This document shows positions 6,307-13,037 of a DNA stretch of 13,037 bases, in pieces. The DNA is taken from contig JAPLJL010000148.1 of NCBI GenBank assembly GCA_026388615.1, positions 1-13,037 of the forward strand, read 5' to 3'. A program made the position numbers and the translations under genes. The stretch comes from Pseudomonadota bacterium. GTDB lineage: Bacteria; Desulfobacterota; JAPLJL01. Under the pieces are notes generated by a model. It saw only the letters and a program-made list of their open reading frames with translations. It ran no database searches and had not been told where the DNA came from. Every line of letters starts with the position of its first letter. Positions within the stretch are counted from its first letter, which is position 1.

Positions 6307-7005
6307 TTGAGCAAGAAAAAACTGAAATTAGAAGATCTCCCCGAAGTGGAAGAGGGGGAAGAAAAGCCACAGGGTCAGACCCTGGCTGAAGGAATCACTC
6401 TCGAGGACTATCCTCTGGGGGATGAGGATAATCCCCTGCAGGAGCTTCTGGAGGCGAAAGAACGGGAACTGGCTGAGGAAAAGGATCGCTATCTCCGTCT
6501 GTTCGCGGATTTTGATAATTTTAAGAAAAGAATTTTAAAAGAAAAATCCGATATCTACGAATACGGCCACGAAGCCCTGCTGAAAGAGCTGCTTCCCATC
6601 CTGGATAATTTTGAAAGGGCCCTGGATTCGGCCCGGAAACAGCGGGAGGACGGCGAGGGCGACCTTAACGGGATTATTGAAGGTCTGGAACTGATCTTGA
6701 ACCAATGGGTATCCTTCCTCGGCCGGGTCGGGGTAAAACCGATTGAAGTGGTGGGAAAGCCCTTTGATCCCAACCTCCACGAGGCCATCGGCCAACTGGA
6801 AGGCGGGGAAGAGAACCTGGGCAAGGTGGTCTCGGAAGCGGAAAAAGGATACCTGCTGAAAAACCGCCTGCTGCGGCCGGCCCTGGTAGTGGTGGGGAAG
6901 CTGGCGGAAGCAAAAAAAGAGATTGAAACGGAAGCAGGTAAAGATATCGAAGTCGAAATAGTTGAGGAAAACCCGGAGGGAAACGATTCCCATGGCGACG
7001 AATAA
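6307..7005 (+). CDS. grpE: Nucleotide exchange factor GrpE
   Basis: 232 residues. An acidic N-terminus (1-45) leads into the long dimerising helix (about 45-130, including RYLRLFADFDNFKKR at 61-75) and the C-terminal beta-domain (about 140-200). KPFDPNLHEAI (151-161) and GYLLKNRLLRPALVVV (181-196) are the family signature. GrpE releases ADP from DnaK and so resets the chaperone cycle in the cytoplasm. The start codon is TTG at 6307, with AGGGA at 6297-6301 five nt upstream and overlapping the hrcA stop codon. The 3' end overlaps the dnaK start by 14 bp, so translation of the two is likely coupled. Confidence 0.94.
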   Translation: MSKKKLKLEDLPEVEEGEEKPQGQTLAEGITLEDYPLGDEDNPLQELLEAKERELAEEKDRYLRLFADFDNFKKRILKEKSDIYEYGHEALLKELLPILDNFERALDSARKQREDGEGDLNGIIEGLELILNQWVSFLGRVGVKPIEVVGKPFDPNLHEAIGQLEGGEENLGKVVSEAEKGYLLKNRLLRPALVVVGKLAEAKKEIETEAGKDIEVEIVEENPEGNDSHGDE

Positions 7006-8950
7006 AGTAGTCGGCATCGATCTGGGGACCACCAACTCCTGTGTCGCGGTTTTGGAAGGTGGAGATCCGGTAGTAATTCCCAATAATGAGGGAGGGCGGA
7101 CCACCCCTTCGATCGTAGGTTTTACCGAGATCGGGGAGAGACTGGTGGGTTCGATCGCGAAACGCCAGGCTATTACTAACCCCCAGAACACTGTGTTCGC
7201 GGTCAAACGCCTGATCGGCCGCCGCTTTAAGACCAATGAAGTCGAGTCTTTCGCTCGGAACGCCCCCTACCGGATCGTCGAGGCTCCCAACGGGGATGCC
7301 CGGGTGGAGATTTCCAGCCGAGTTTTCAGCCCGGCTGAGATTTCCGCCATGATTCTGTCCAAATTGAAGGAGAATACCGAAGAGTATCTGGGGGAGCCCA
7401 TTAAACAGGCGGTGATTACCGTCCCTGCTTATTTTAATGACTCCCAGCGCCAGTCCACTCGGGAAGCCGGGGAAATCGCCGGCATGGAAGTGCTGAGGAT
7501 CATCAACGAGCCCACTGCTGCCAGCCTGGCTTACGGGCTGGGAAAGGATCAGGGGGAGCGGATTGCCGTTTTCGACCTGGGGGGCGGGACTTTCGATATT
7601 ACCGTTCTCGAGTTTGGGGATGGGGTTTTCCAGGTTTTATCGACCAACGGCAATACCTTTCTCGGCGGCGAGGATTTCGACTGGCGGATCGTGAACTATC
7701 TTCTCCAGGATTTCCGCGACCGCGAAGGCATCGATCTGCAGAAGGATCGAATGGCCCTCCAGAGATTGAAGGAAGCGGCGGAAAAATCCAAGCACGAGCT
7801 TTCTATTCTCCCCGAAACCGAGATCAATCTTCCCTTCATCGCCGCGGAAGGCAAGGCCGCCAAGCACCTGAAGCTCAAACTGACCCGGTCCAAGCTGGAT
7901 GAACTCTGCCTGGATCTGGTCAACCAGCTCGAGGAACCCTGCCGCCTGGCCGTGCAGGATTCCGGGTTCAAGTTCAAGGATATCGAACAGGTAATCATGG
8001 TCGGTGGGATGACCCGGATGCCGGCGGTCCTCCGGAAGGTCAAGGAAATATTCGGGAAAGAGCCCAATACCACCATGAACCCGGACGAGGTGGTGGCGGT
8101 GGGGGCGGCCACCCAGGGCGCGGTTTTGAAAGGCGAGATCAGGGAGGTTCTCCTCCTCGATGTGACCCCTCTTTCCCTGGGAATCGAAACCTTTGGCGGG
8201 GTCTTCACCCGTCTGATCCCGCGTAACACCTCGATCCCGACCCGGAGGAGCGAGGTCTTTACCACCGCCGAGGACAACCAGGATTTTGTCAACGTGCACG
8301 CCCTGCAGGGGGAACGGGAAATGGCGACCGACAATATCAGCCTGGGCCGATTCCAGCTGGTGGGAATCCAGCCGGCCCCCCGCGGGGTCCCGCAGATCGA
8401 GGTGACTTTCGAAATTGACGCCGACGGGATCGTCCACGTCTCGGCCAAGGATCTGGATACCGGGAAGGAACAGTCCATCCGGATCACCGCCAAAAGTGGG
8501 CTTTCCCGCGAAGAGGTGGATCGGCTGGTCCAAGAGGCCGGTGATTACAAGCAGGAGGATTCCAAGCGCAAGCAGGTTGCCGATCTGAAGTCACAGGCGA
8601 CCGGGCTTCTTTATACGATCGAGCGCTCGATGACCGAACTCGGGGATAACCTCGGGGCCCCGGAAAAGGCGGAGATCGAGATCACCCTTTCCCGGGCCCG
8701 GACGGAAATAGACAAAAATGATTTTGAAGCCCTGCAGGGCCTGATCCAACGGCTCTCCCAGGTTTCGTCCCGGATCATGTCGGCCATGTCGGGTGGAGCG
8801 CGGAACCAGGCGTCCCGTTCTTCCCCCGCGGCGGCTCCTCCCCCGCGGCCGGCGGATTCCTCCCCCGCAAAACCGGCTTCTTCACCCCCAGAAAAGAAGG
8901 CGGACAAGGGAGGGGAATTTGAAGAAATCAAGATGGATTTCGACGATTAA
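6992..8950 (+). CDS. dnaK: Chaperone DnaK (Hsp70)
   Basis: 652 residues, typical for bacterial DnaK. The ATPase domain shows GIDLGTTNS (8-16), the catalytic-type Lys72 in AVKRLIGR, the phosphate motif DLGGGT (195-200) and VMVGGMTRMP-like residues before the linker. The interdomain linker VLLLD is at 386-390, the substrate-binding beta-domain follows, then the helical lid (from about 505) and a Ser/Pro/Ala-rich tail ending in acidic residues. It binds exposed hydrophobic peptides in an ATP cycle driven by DnaJ and GrpE. The ATG at 6992 has GGAGGG at 6975-6980 upstream and begins the canonical MATNKVVGIDLG; an upstream TTG (6962) would only add a non-homologous leader. All key residues are intact. 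Confidence 0.97.
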   Translation: MATNKVVGIDLGTTNSCVAVLEGGDPVVIPNNEGGRTTPSIVGFTEIGERLVGSIAKRQAITNPQNTVFAVKRLIGRRFKTNEVESFARNAPYRIVEAPNGDARVEISSRVFSPAEISAMILSKLKENTEEYLGEPIKQAVITVPAYFNDSQRQSTREAGEIAGMEVLRIINEPTAASLAYGLGKDQGERIAVFDLGGGTFDITVLEFGDGVFQVLSTNGNTFLGGEDFDWRIVNYLLQDFRDREGIDLQKDRMALQRLKEAAEKSKHELSILPETEINLPFIAAEGKAAKHLKLKLTRSKLDELCLDLVNQLEEPCRLAVQDSGFKFKDIEQVIMVGGMTRMPAVLRKVKEIFGKEPNTTMNPDEVVAVGAATQGAVLKGEIREVLLLDVTPLSLGIETFGGVFTRLIPRNTSIPTRRSEVFTTAEDNQDFVNVHALQGEREMATDNISLGRFQLVGIQPAPRGVPQIEVTFEIDADGIVHVSAKDLDTGKEQSIRITAKSGLSREEVDRLVQEAGDYKQEDSKRKQVADLKSQATGLLYTIERSMTELGDNLGAPEKAEIEITLSRARTEIDKNDFEALQGLIQRLSQVSSRIMSAMSGGARNQASRSSPAAAPPPRPADSSPAKPASSPPEKKADKGGEFEEIKMDFDD

Positions 8951-8970
8951 TCCTCCGCCAGTATCCAAAC

Positions 8971-8997
8971 CTTCCTTTTAATCCCAAAACCAGGAAG
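8971..8997 (+). promoter_or_regulatory. Small hairpin masking the only SD-like sequence before dnaJ
   Basis: In the 64-nt dnaK-dnaJ spacer, CTTCCT (8971-8976) is complementary to AGGAAG (8992-8997), with a 15-nt loop. AGGAAG is the only purine-rich SD-like string before the dnaJ ATG (9015), but it is 17 nt away, further than usual. An effect on dnaJ translation, for example by melting at high temperature, is speculation. Confidence 0.25.
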
Positions 8998-9014
8998 TCC
9001 GATTCTGAAAAAAA

Positions 9015-10130
9015 ATGAAACGTGATTATTACCAGGTCCTGAGCGTGGGCCGGGACTCCTCCGGCGAGGAGATCAAGAAGGCCTTCCGGAAGATCGCCCT
9101 GGAGTGCCATCCGGACCGCTGTCCCGGTGACCACGAGGCGGAAGAGCGATTCAAAGAGGCCCAGGAAGCTTACGCGGTCCTGAGCAATCCCGAATCCCGC
9201 CAGCGTTATGACCGGCATGGTTTCGAGGGGCTCCGGGGCCAGACGGGGTTCGAGGATTTCGGGGCCCAGCCCTTTGAAAGCCTGTTCCAGAATATCTTCG
9301 ACGAGTTCTTCGGAGCCCAGGGAGGGCGGCGCGGCCGTCCAGACGCCCGGGGCCGGCGAGGCGAGGATCTGCTTTATTCGCTGCGGATCTCTTTTGCCGA
9401 GGCTTACCAGGGTACGGAAAAAGAAATCCAGCTGAACCGTAATTCTACCTGCCCGGAATGCCGGGGGCATCGGGCCAAGGCCGGTTCCGGGGAAAAAACT
9501 TGTTCCAAGTGCCGGGGGCGGGGAGAGGTTTACCTTCGACAGGGTTTCATTACGGTCGCCCAGACCTGCCGGCAATGCCAGGGCCGGGGCCGGATTGTGG
9601 ATGAGCCCTGCCCTCACTGTCGGGGAAACGGCCGTGTTTCCGGGGAGAAAAAGCTGAAGGTTAAGATCCCTCCCGGGGTGGACAACGGGGTGCGCTTAAG
9701 GGTGGAAGGTGAGGGGGAGGGCGGGATCGAAGGCGGAGAGGCGGGCGACCTTTACCTGCAGCTGGAGGTGGAATCCCATCCCCTCTTCAAGCGGGAGGGA
9801 GCCAACCTGCATTTGGAAATTCCACTTTCTTTTTCCCAGGCGGCGGTCGGCGCCGATCTGGAGGTGCCTACTCCGGAAGGTCAGGAAAAGGTCAAGATTA
9901 AACCCGGGGTGCAGACCGGAGACACCCTGAGCCTGAAAGGCAGGGGAATGCCCAGCCTGAATGGTTACGAGCGGGGGAACCTCTACTTGCACCTGTTGGT
10001 GGAGACCCCGACCGGCTTGACCAAGCGGCAGAAGGAACTGCTGGCGGAATTTGATCGGATCGAAGCCGAGAAGGGGTCCGGCTCCCAGGTGCAAAGGTTC
10101 TGGGAGATGGTCCGGGAGATCTTCCAATAA
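9015..10130 (+). CDS. dnaJ: Co-chaperone DnaJ (Hsp40)
   Basis: 371 residues, type I DnaJ with all domains. The J-domain (1-70) carries the essential H32-P33-D34 loop. A Gly/Phe region (about 69-118) follows, then the zinc-binding domain with four Cys-pair motifs at 146/149, 163/166, 185/188 and 199/202, and the C-terminal substrate-binding domains (about 210-345). The first Cys motif reads C-P-E-C-R-G-H, so it lacks the second glycine of the usual CxxCxGxG; the cysteines are intact. It delivers substrates to DnaK and stimulates its ATPase. A TGA at 9006-9008 in frame makes the ATG at 9015 the first possible start, though its ribosome-binding site is poor. It is the last gene of the operon, and a repeat-built terminator follows. 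Confidence 0.96.
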   Translation: MKRDYYQVLSVGRDSSGEEIKKAFRKIALECHPDRCPGDHEAEERFKEAQEAYAVLSNPESRQRYDRHGFEGLRGQTGFEDFGAQPFESLFQNIFDEFFGAQGGRRGRPDARGRRGEDLLYSLRISFAEAYQGTEKEIQLNRNSTCPECRGHRAKAGSGEKTCSKCRGRGEVYLRQGFITVAQTCRQCQGRGRIVDEPCPHCRGNGRVSGEKKLKVKIPPGVDNGVRLRVEGEGEGGIEGGEAGDLYLQLEVESHPLFKREGANLHLEIPLSFSQAAVGADLEVPTPEGQEKVKIKPGVQTGDTLSLKGRGMPSLNGYERGNLYLHLLVETPTGLTKRQKELLAEFDRIEAEKGSGSQVQRFWEMVREIFQ

Positions 10131-10140
10131 AATTTTAAGA

Positions 10141-10226
10141 GGGTTCCAGGGTTCAAAGGTTTGAAAAATCAGCCTTTATTTTTGCTTGGACCCTTGGCCC
10201 CTTGAACCCTTGACCCCTGGTTTTTT
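10141..10226 (+). terminator. Terminator-like hairpin built from 8-bp words, after dnaJ
   Basis: Eleven bases after the dnaJ stop, the left arm has three octads in phase (10141-10164, for example GGGTTCCA, GGGTTCAA). The right arm (10185-10216) has four octads of the form CTTGnnCC (CTTGGACC, CTTGGCCC, CTTGAACC, CTTGACCC), then CTGG and six T at 10221-10226. GGGTTCAA pairs with TTGAACCC in the right arm. A stem plus T-run is the layout of a rho-independent terminator for the heat-shock operon, here made of periodic words. The right arm also encodes the C-terminus of the minus-strand gene at 10176-10385. Confidence 0.6.
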
Positions 10227-10385
10227 CTCGGCGGTCCCGACTTCCAGCTTTATCTGCCGAGGGGATTTTACTCCCTTGAGGGCCGAGAGCATCCCCAGAA
10301 TAATCTGCCGGAAAATATTGCTGACAAACGGATTCAGGGGAATATCCCGGCCGTTTACCTCGAGGGACACGCGGGCATTTTTCAT
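10176..10385 (-). CDS. Small conserved-looking hypothetical protein (69 aa)
   Basis: The reverse strand encodes a 69-residue protein. Its first 49 residues look like a genuine compact protein: SLEVNGRDIPLNPFV (7-21), then an amphipathic helix with SNIFRQIILGMLSAL (22-36), then a strand-like QIKLEV. From memory this resembles small unnamed proteins in deltaproteobacteria and Firmicutes that open with V-N-G-x-x-I/V-P-x-N-P-F-V; I know no function for them. The last 15 or so residues are low-complexity and come from the 8-bp word array downstream of dnaJ, so the original gene may have ended earlier. No Shine-Dalgarno is visible before the ATG (10385-10383). It is convergent with dnaJ and divergent from the zinc-finger gene, whose -35 box begins at the first base of its start codon. 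Confidence 0.6.
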   Translation of the reverse strand: MKNARVSLEVNGRDIPLNPFVSNIFRQIILGMLSALKGVKSPRQIKLEVGTAEKKPGVKGSRGQGSKQK

Positions 10386-10413
10386 TGACTTATACTATGA
10401 ATGAATTGATAAT
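10385..10413 (+). promoter_or_regulatory. Sigma70-type promoter of the zinc-finger/DUF3426 operon
   Basis: TTGACT (10385-10390) and GATAAT (10408-10413) are separated by exactly 17 bp. This is a good housekeeping promoter 62 bp before the ATG at 10476. The -35 box abuts the start of the minus-strand small gene. It implies that the genes at 10476 and 11911 are transcribed separately from the heat-shock operon. Confidence 0.6.
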
Positions 10414-10475
10414 GTTTGTAAACTCGGGAGGGCTAGGGGTTGGCCTTGAACTGACGGGCAAATCCAGGAATTAAA

Positions 10476-11906
10476 ATGGTTGTTGTTTGCGGAAAATGCC
10501 AGAGAAAATTTAATCTGGATGACGCGAAGATACCTGAAGCTGGGGTAAAAGTCCGTTGCTCCAAGTGCGGGTTCACCTTCCTGGTACAAAAACCCGCATT
10601 GCCCCAGGTGGATAAGCCCAAAGCTCCGGCGGCCAGTCCCCGTCCCGCGGCTCCTGCCGCCCCCGCTCCCAAAGCGGAAGCGAAAAAGGCCTCGATCGTT
10701 CCAAAAGACGAGGATTTTGCCGACATTTTCCAGCCCGCGAATTCCCCCACGGCGGCCCCGGCGGCTCCGGCGGCCGACGATGAGTTCCGCGATCTTTTCT
10801 CCGAAGAGGGAAAATCCCAGGACTCCTCCACCGAAGACGCTTTTGGGGATATCTTTGAAACTTCATCCTCAGAGGGACCGGCTGCGCCTCCTCCCCGGGA
10901 TACCGCCCCCCAAAAAGCTCCCGAACCGAGAAGGGCTCCGGAACCGGCTAAAGCCCCGGAGCCCAAAAAAGCTCCGGACCCGGAAGGATTTGGTGACGAC
11001 CAAATGGGTCAGGAGTTCAAACTGGATGAATTCGGCTCAGACGATGAGGGCGGGTTTGATTCCCCGGTCACAGAGACGGCCGCCGCCATAGCCCCGATTC
11101 CTCCTCCGGTTCAATCCGCCCCGGCCCCCCGGGCCGAAACCAAGAAGGCCTCGGAGACGGTCAAAGACGTTCCGGAGTGGGGGACCATAAAATTTGGCGA
11201 AGAAACCGCCGGGGATATCCCCGCCCCGGAGTTGGCAGGCCCGGTCAAGCCGGCGGAGCCCGCCCCGTCCGGGGAAAAACCCAAATCCACCCTGGAGCCC
11301 AAGAAGGTCCCCGAGCCCAAGAAAGCGCCGGAACCCAGCAAGATGCCGGTGCAGCAGAAAGAAAGGGACAAATCGGCTGCCGCACTCGGACAGAAAGCGA
11401 ATTATCTCCTGCATGTCGCTTTTATCGTTCTGATGCTTTTCATTTTTCTGGGGGTGGGGGAAAGGTTTGTCTTCAAGAATCCCGTGCTGCTTAAGCAGAT
11501 CGGATTGGGAAGCCTGGCGGACGAACTTTACTACCGGCAAATAATCAAACAACGCCAGCTGCTTCCTTTCGGAGTGAAGAGTTTCTGGGTGGAGAACCAG
11601 ACCCGGCTACCGGTCCTGGTCATCGAGGGGAGGGCGTTCAATGGAACCAGCTCGCCCCTGGATGTTTCCCAGATTTCGGTGGAGTTATCCTCACCCGGCG
11701 GAAAACCCCTGGCTGCGCGGGTTTTCCCGATCGGGGTTCCGATCGAGCTGGAGGAGATCAGAAATCTCTCCCCGGACGAACTGGAGGCCCAGGTCCAGAA
11801 AAGGGCGGTGGGGATTCACCTGCCCCCGAGCAGCGAGTTCGCCTTCCGATTCCCCCTTCCGGGGATTGCTATCCAAAAACTGGATTATCGCCTCGAGGTA
11901 AAGTAG
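10476..11906 (+). CDS. MJ0042-type zinc-finger membrane protein with DUF3426 domain
   Basis: 476 residues in three parts. The N-terminus is a small zinc ribbon with C5-x2-C8 and C28-x2-C31 separated by N-L-D-D-A-K-I-P, the MJ0042-type finger. Residues 40-300 form a Pro/Ala/Glu-rich linker with repeated KAPEP units (about 147-170 and 275-290). One membrane helix follows (about 308-327). The C-terminal 135 residues match the DUF3426 beta-rich domain seen in proteins of this architecture. By the positive-inside rule and family pattern, the finger should be cytoplasmic and the DUF3426 domain periplasmic. The role of the family is not established, so no function is given. The ATG has AGGA at 10466-10469 six nt upstream. 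The next gene begins 4 nt after the stop, so they are probably one operon. Confidence 0.85.
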   Translation: MVVVCGKCQRKFNLDDAKIPEAGVKVRCSKCGFTFLVQKPALPQVDKPKAPAASPRPAAPAAPAPKAEAKKASIVPKDEDFADIFQPANSPTAAPAAPAADDEFRDLFSEEGKSQDSSTEDAFGDIFETSSSEGPAAPPPRDTAPQKAPEPRRAPEPAKAPEPKKAPDPEGFGDDQMGQEFKLDEFGSDDEGGFDSPVTETAAAIAPIPPPVQSAPAPRAETKKASETVKDVPEWGTIKFGEETAGDIPAPELAGPVKPAEPAPSGEKPKSTLEPKKVPEPKKAPEPSKMPVQQKERDKSAAALGQKANYLLHVAFIVLMLFIFLGVGERFVFKNPVLLKQIGLGSLADELYYRQIIKQRQLLPFGVKSFWVENQTRLPVLVIEGRAFNGTSSPLDVSQISVELSSPGGKPLAARVFPIGVPIELEEIRNLSPDELEAQVQKRAVGIHLPPSSEFAFRFPLPGIAIQKLDYRLEVK

Positions 11907-11910
11907 AAAT

Positions 11911-12684
11911 TTGAAATCCGAAAAATCCGCTCCGGAGAGAAACGCCGAGCGGGTGGTCGACCGGGCTTTCGGGGTCAAGGATCGCCGGATGCGAACCGCC
12001 ATCCTGGGGGAATATTTAAGCCTCCTGCCGGTGGACGAATTTCTGGAGGTGGTGCGGATCATCATGGAGCGGTCCGAAAAGAAAACCCCGCGCTACCAGG
12101 AAGCCTATTTCAGCCTGATTGATTCGGAATATTTATTGCCTTGGCTCGGGCCGGAGAAAGTGGATGAAATTGTCAACCGGGCCCGGGAAACCGGTTACCA
12201 TGAAATTCTGCGCCTCTTTTCCCCCCGCCACCCGGAAAGTGAAAAACTGGTACCGGGCGACCTGGAAGTCCCGGCCGGTCTCGAATATCTGACCCTGGGG
12301 GAGAAAAAAAGCCTGGCCAAGGGCCAGCGGACCCTGCTCTGGGAGAAGCTGCTTTTTGATCCCGACCCTTCCGTGATGCGCAATATCCTCCAGAATCCCC
12401 GCCTCACCGAGCTCGAGGTGATCCGGATCGCCGCCCGCCGTCCCGTCCCGGGCGCGGTCCTGCGAGTGATTTTCGAGAACCATCGTTGGATCAATCGCTA
12501 CCGGGTGAAGCGGACCCTGATTTTCAATCCCCACACGCCGGTGGAGGTCAGCCGGAATCTTCTGGGTTACATGCTCCAGCCGGACCTGGAGGAGGTTTCC
12601 CGGGATTTAAGCTTGAATCTTCAGGTTCGGGAAGAGGCGGTTTTCCTGCTCGGAAAAAAGAAGCGGAAAGAAGATGGAGAATAG
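11911..12684 (+). CDS. Conserved hypothetical helical protein with HEAT-like NP repeats
   Basis: 257 residues, starting at TTG 11911, with GAGG at 11895-11898 upstream inside the end of the previous gene. No signal peptide or membrane helix is seen; the protein is charged and predicted helical by eye. Two similar units stand out: NPRLTELEVIRIAARRP from N162 and NPHTPVEVSRNLL from N206, followed by a third helix pair ending in VREEAVFLLGKKKRK. Units of this NP-x-T-x-x-E-V kind are typical of HEAT-like alpha-solenoids in deltaproteobacterial proteins of unknown role. From memory a protein like this often follows the MJ0042/DUF3426 gene, which would suggest a shared task. No function can be assigned. 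The C-terminus is strongly basic. Confidence 0.75.
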   Translation: MKSEKSAPERNAERVVDRAFGVKDRRMRTAILGEYLSLLPVDEFLEVVRIIMERSEKKTPRYQEAYFSLIDSEYLLPWLGPEKVDEIVNRARETGYHEILRLFSPRHPESEKLVPGDLEVPAGLEYLTLGEKKSLAKGQRTLLWEKLLFDPDPSVMRNILQNPRLTELEVIRIAARRPVPGAVLRVIFENHRWINRYRVKRTLIFNPHTPVEVSRNLLGYMLQPDLEEVSRDLSLNLQVREEAVFLLGKKKRKEDGE

Positions 12685-12707
12685 AGGATAAATAAAAAGT
12701 GAAGAGT

Positions 12708-12737
12708 TGTCATTGCGAGCACCAGCGAAGCAATCTC
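12708..12737. repeat. Dispersed intergenic repeat of the TCATTGCGAGC...GAAGCAATCTC type
   Basis: The segment reads TGTCATTGCGAGC, then ACCAGC, then GAAGCAATCTC, with ATTGC (12712-12716) complementary to GCAAT (12730-12734). This wording is, from memory, a very common intergenic palindromic repeat in many unrelated bacterial genomes. Only one copy is in the window. It lies 24 nt after the stop of the previous gene. Confidence 0.65.
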
Positions 12738-12768
12738 GATTTTCGTTAGCCTTGTTTTCTTTTTTTTT

Positions 12769-12930
12769 GGGAGGGTTGGTCTCGCTCCCCAAACCAATGT
12801 GCGCGATCACGTAGTCCGGGGCGGCGGCTCCGCAGGAGCTCGCCTTCATTGGATCCAATTATCAGGAGTCATCGAGTTTGTCGGTATCCGGGTATAAAGA
12901 GGTTTGGGTCGCGAGGACCAACCCCCCGGG
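12769..12930. repeat. Element bounded by 27-bp imperfect terminal inverted repeats
   Basis: The left arm (12769-12795) and the right arm (12901-12928) match as inverted repeats at about 24 of 27 positions with one 1-nt indel; shared blocks are GGTTTGGG, GCGAG and ACCAACCC. Inside are a second pair CCAATG (12794-12799) / CATTGG (12847-12852), a 12-bp perfect palindrome ATTGGATCCAAT (12848-12859) and the GC-rich hairpin at 12820-12844. The right arm is followed by CCCGGGCTTTTTT. No coding sequence fits inside (105 nt). A MITE-like remnant or a structured RNA are both possible. Confidence 0.6.
12820..12844. repeat. GC-rich hairpin inside the inverted-repeat element
   Basis: GCTCC (12827-12831) and GGAGC (12835-12839) form a stem around GCA, and GGCG (12820-12823) can extend it with CGCC (12841-12844) across a small bulge. 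No U-run follows directly, so it does not look like a terminator. Confidence 0.5.
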
Positions 12931-12940
12931 CTTTTTTGAA

Positions 12941-12976
12941 AACCAGAAAAACCAGAAAAACCAGAGAAACCAGAGA
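12941..12976. repeat. Tandem repeat, 4 x 9 bp
   Basis: Four in-phase 9-mers: AACCAGAAA twice, then AACCAGAGA twice. No reading frame with a start runs through them. This is a short tandem repeat, not a CRISPR (no spacers). Confidence 0.8.
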
Positions 12977-12992
12977 AAAGATATAAACGCTC

Positions 12993-13020
12993 TTAACCCT
13001 ATGCTCCATGCGCCGTGCGA
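12993..13020. repeat. Heptad array, one arm visible
   Basis: Four 7-mers in phase at 12993-13020 (TTAACCC, TATGCTC, CATGCGC, CGTGCGA). The middle two share the ATGCnC core and resemble the right arm of the array at 2836-2870 (nTGCnCC). No matching opposite arm is seen nearby. The whole stretch from 12685 to the window end carries no gene I can support. Confidence 0.45.
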
Positions 13021-13037
13021 TTACCCCCCGGGCTTCT

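Larger units (their letters stand above)
12921..13035. repeat. 13-bp direct repeats, ACCCCCCGGGCTT, 102 bp apart
   Basis: ACCCCCCGGGCTT occurs at 12921-12933 and again, identical, at 13023-13035 at the very end of the window. The first copy overlaps the right arm of the inverted-repeat element. The interval between holds the 9-bp tandem repeat and a heptad array. Confidence 0.6.

Noticed and set aside
6962..6991. TTG start ten codons upstream for dnaK
   Set aside because: DnaK proteins begin near M-x-x-x-x-V-x-G-I-D-L-G; the extra residues are the grpE tail read in another frame, and GGAGGG supports the ATG at 6992.
12607..12858. 83-aa minus-strand open frame at the right end
   Set aside because: Its start and middle are translated from the inverted-repeat element and the dispersed repeat, and its end overlaps the coding region at 11911-12684. 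It shows no protein-like family pattern.
12796..12900. Possible tRNA, SRP RNA or tmRNA inside the inverted-repeat element
   Set aside because: I looked for a T-loop GTTCGA-type motif, CCA end, and the SRP GGAA-tetraloop core and found none.
12941..12976. Possible CRISPR repeats
   Set aside because: The units are 9 bp and contiguous with no spacers; there are no cas genes.

Overview
The window looks like a chromosomal piece of an uncultured or poorly characterised Gram-negative bacterium. A deltaproteobacterial (Desulfobacterota-type) source fits best. The reasons are the lipoprotein signal, the MJ0042 zinc-finger/DUF3426 membrane protein followed by a helical conserved protein, and the compact hrcA-grpE-dnaK-dnaJ operon. 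The taxon is an inference from gene style, not a match I could check. DNA is GC-rich with many CCGG-type codons. I see no rRNA, tRNA, CRISPR array or complete transposase gene.

Layout. Positions 1-198 hold the 5' end of a minus-strand secreted protein running off the window. A 128-bp nested palindromic element (214-341) separates it from a divergent lipoprotein glycoside hydrolase of the GH106 type (379-2778). Next come an acetoacetate-decarboxylase-like protein (2984-3811) and a receiver-domain protein with a long acidic linker and a C-terminal membrane anchor (3949-5061). A sigma70-type promoter (5214-5242) then opens the heat-shock operon hrcA (5279-6298), grpE (6307-7005), dnaK (6992-8950) and dnaJ (9015-10130). 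Between dnaJ and the next plus-strand operon lies a small minus-strand gene (10176-10385). From its own promoter (10385-10413) runs the zinc-finger/DUF3426 protein (10476-11906), followed 4 nt later by a helical conserved protein (11911-12684). The last 353 bases carry no credible gene and are packed with repeats.

How the genes work together. HrcA is the repressor of chaperone genes, and GrpE, DnaK and DnaJ form the DnaK folding machine, so this operon is self-regulated. No canonical CIRCE operator is present. The promoter instead carries two copies of TTAAGCGCA and paired AGCGC half-sites. The other genes have no clear functional link to the operon.

The most unusual signal is in the spaces between genes. 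After three coding regions, starting at or within about 12 bases of the stop codon, there is an array of degenerate short words with a fixed period (7 bp at 2784-2870, 8 bp at 3805-3923, 8 bp at 10141-10220). In each, an upstream arm and a downstream arm face each other as a large imperfect hairpin. The word sequence differs between arrays but the architecture is the same. A fourth, one-armed heptad array (12993-13020) sits beside a 4 x 9-bp tandem repeat at the window's end. I do not recognise this as a named repeat family.
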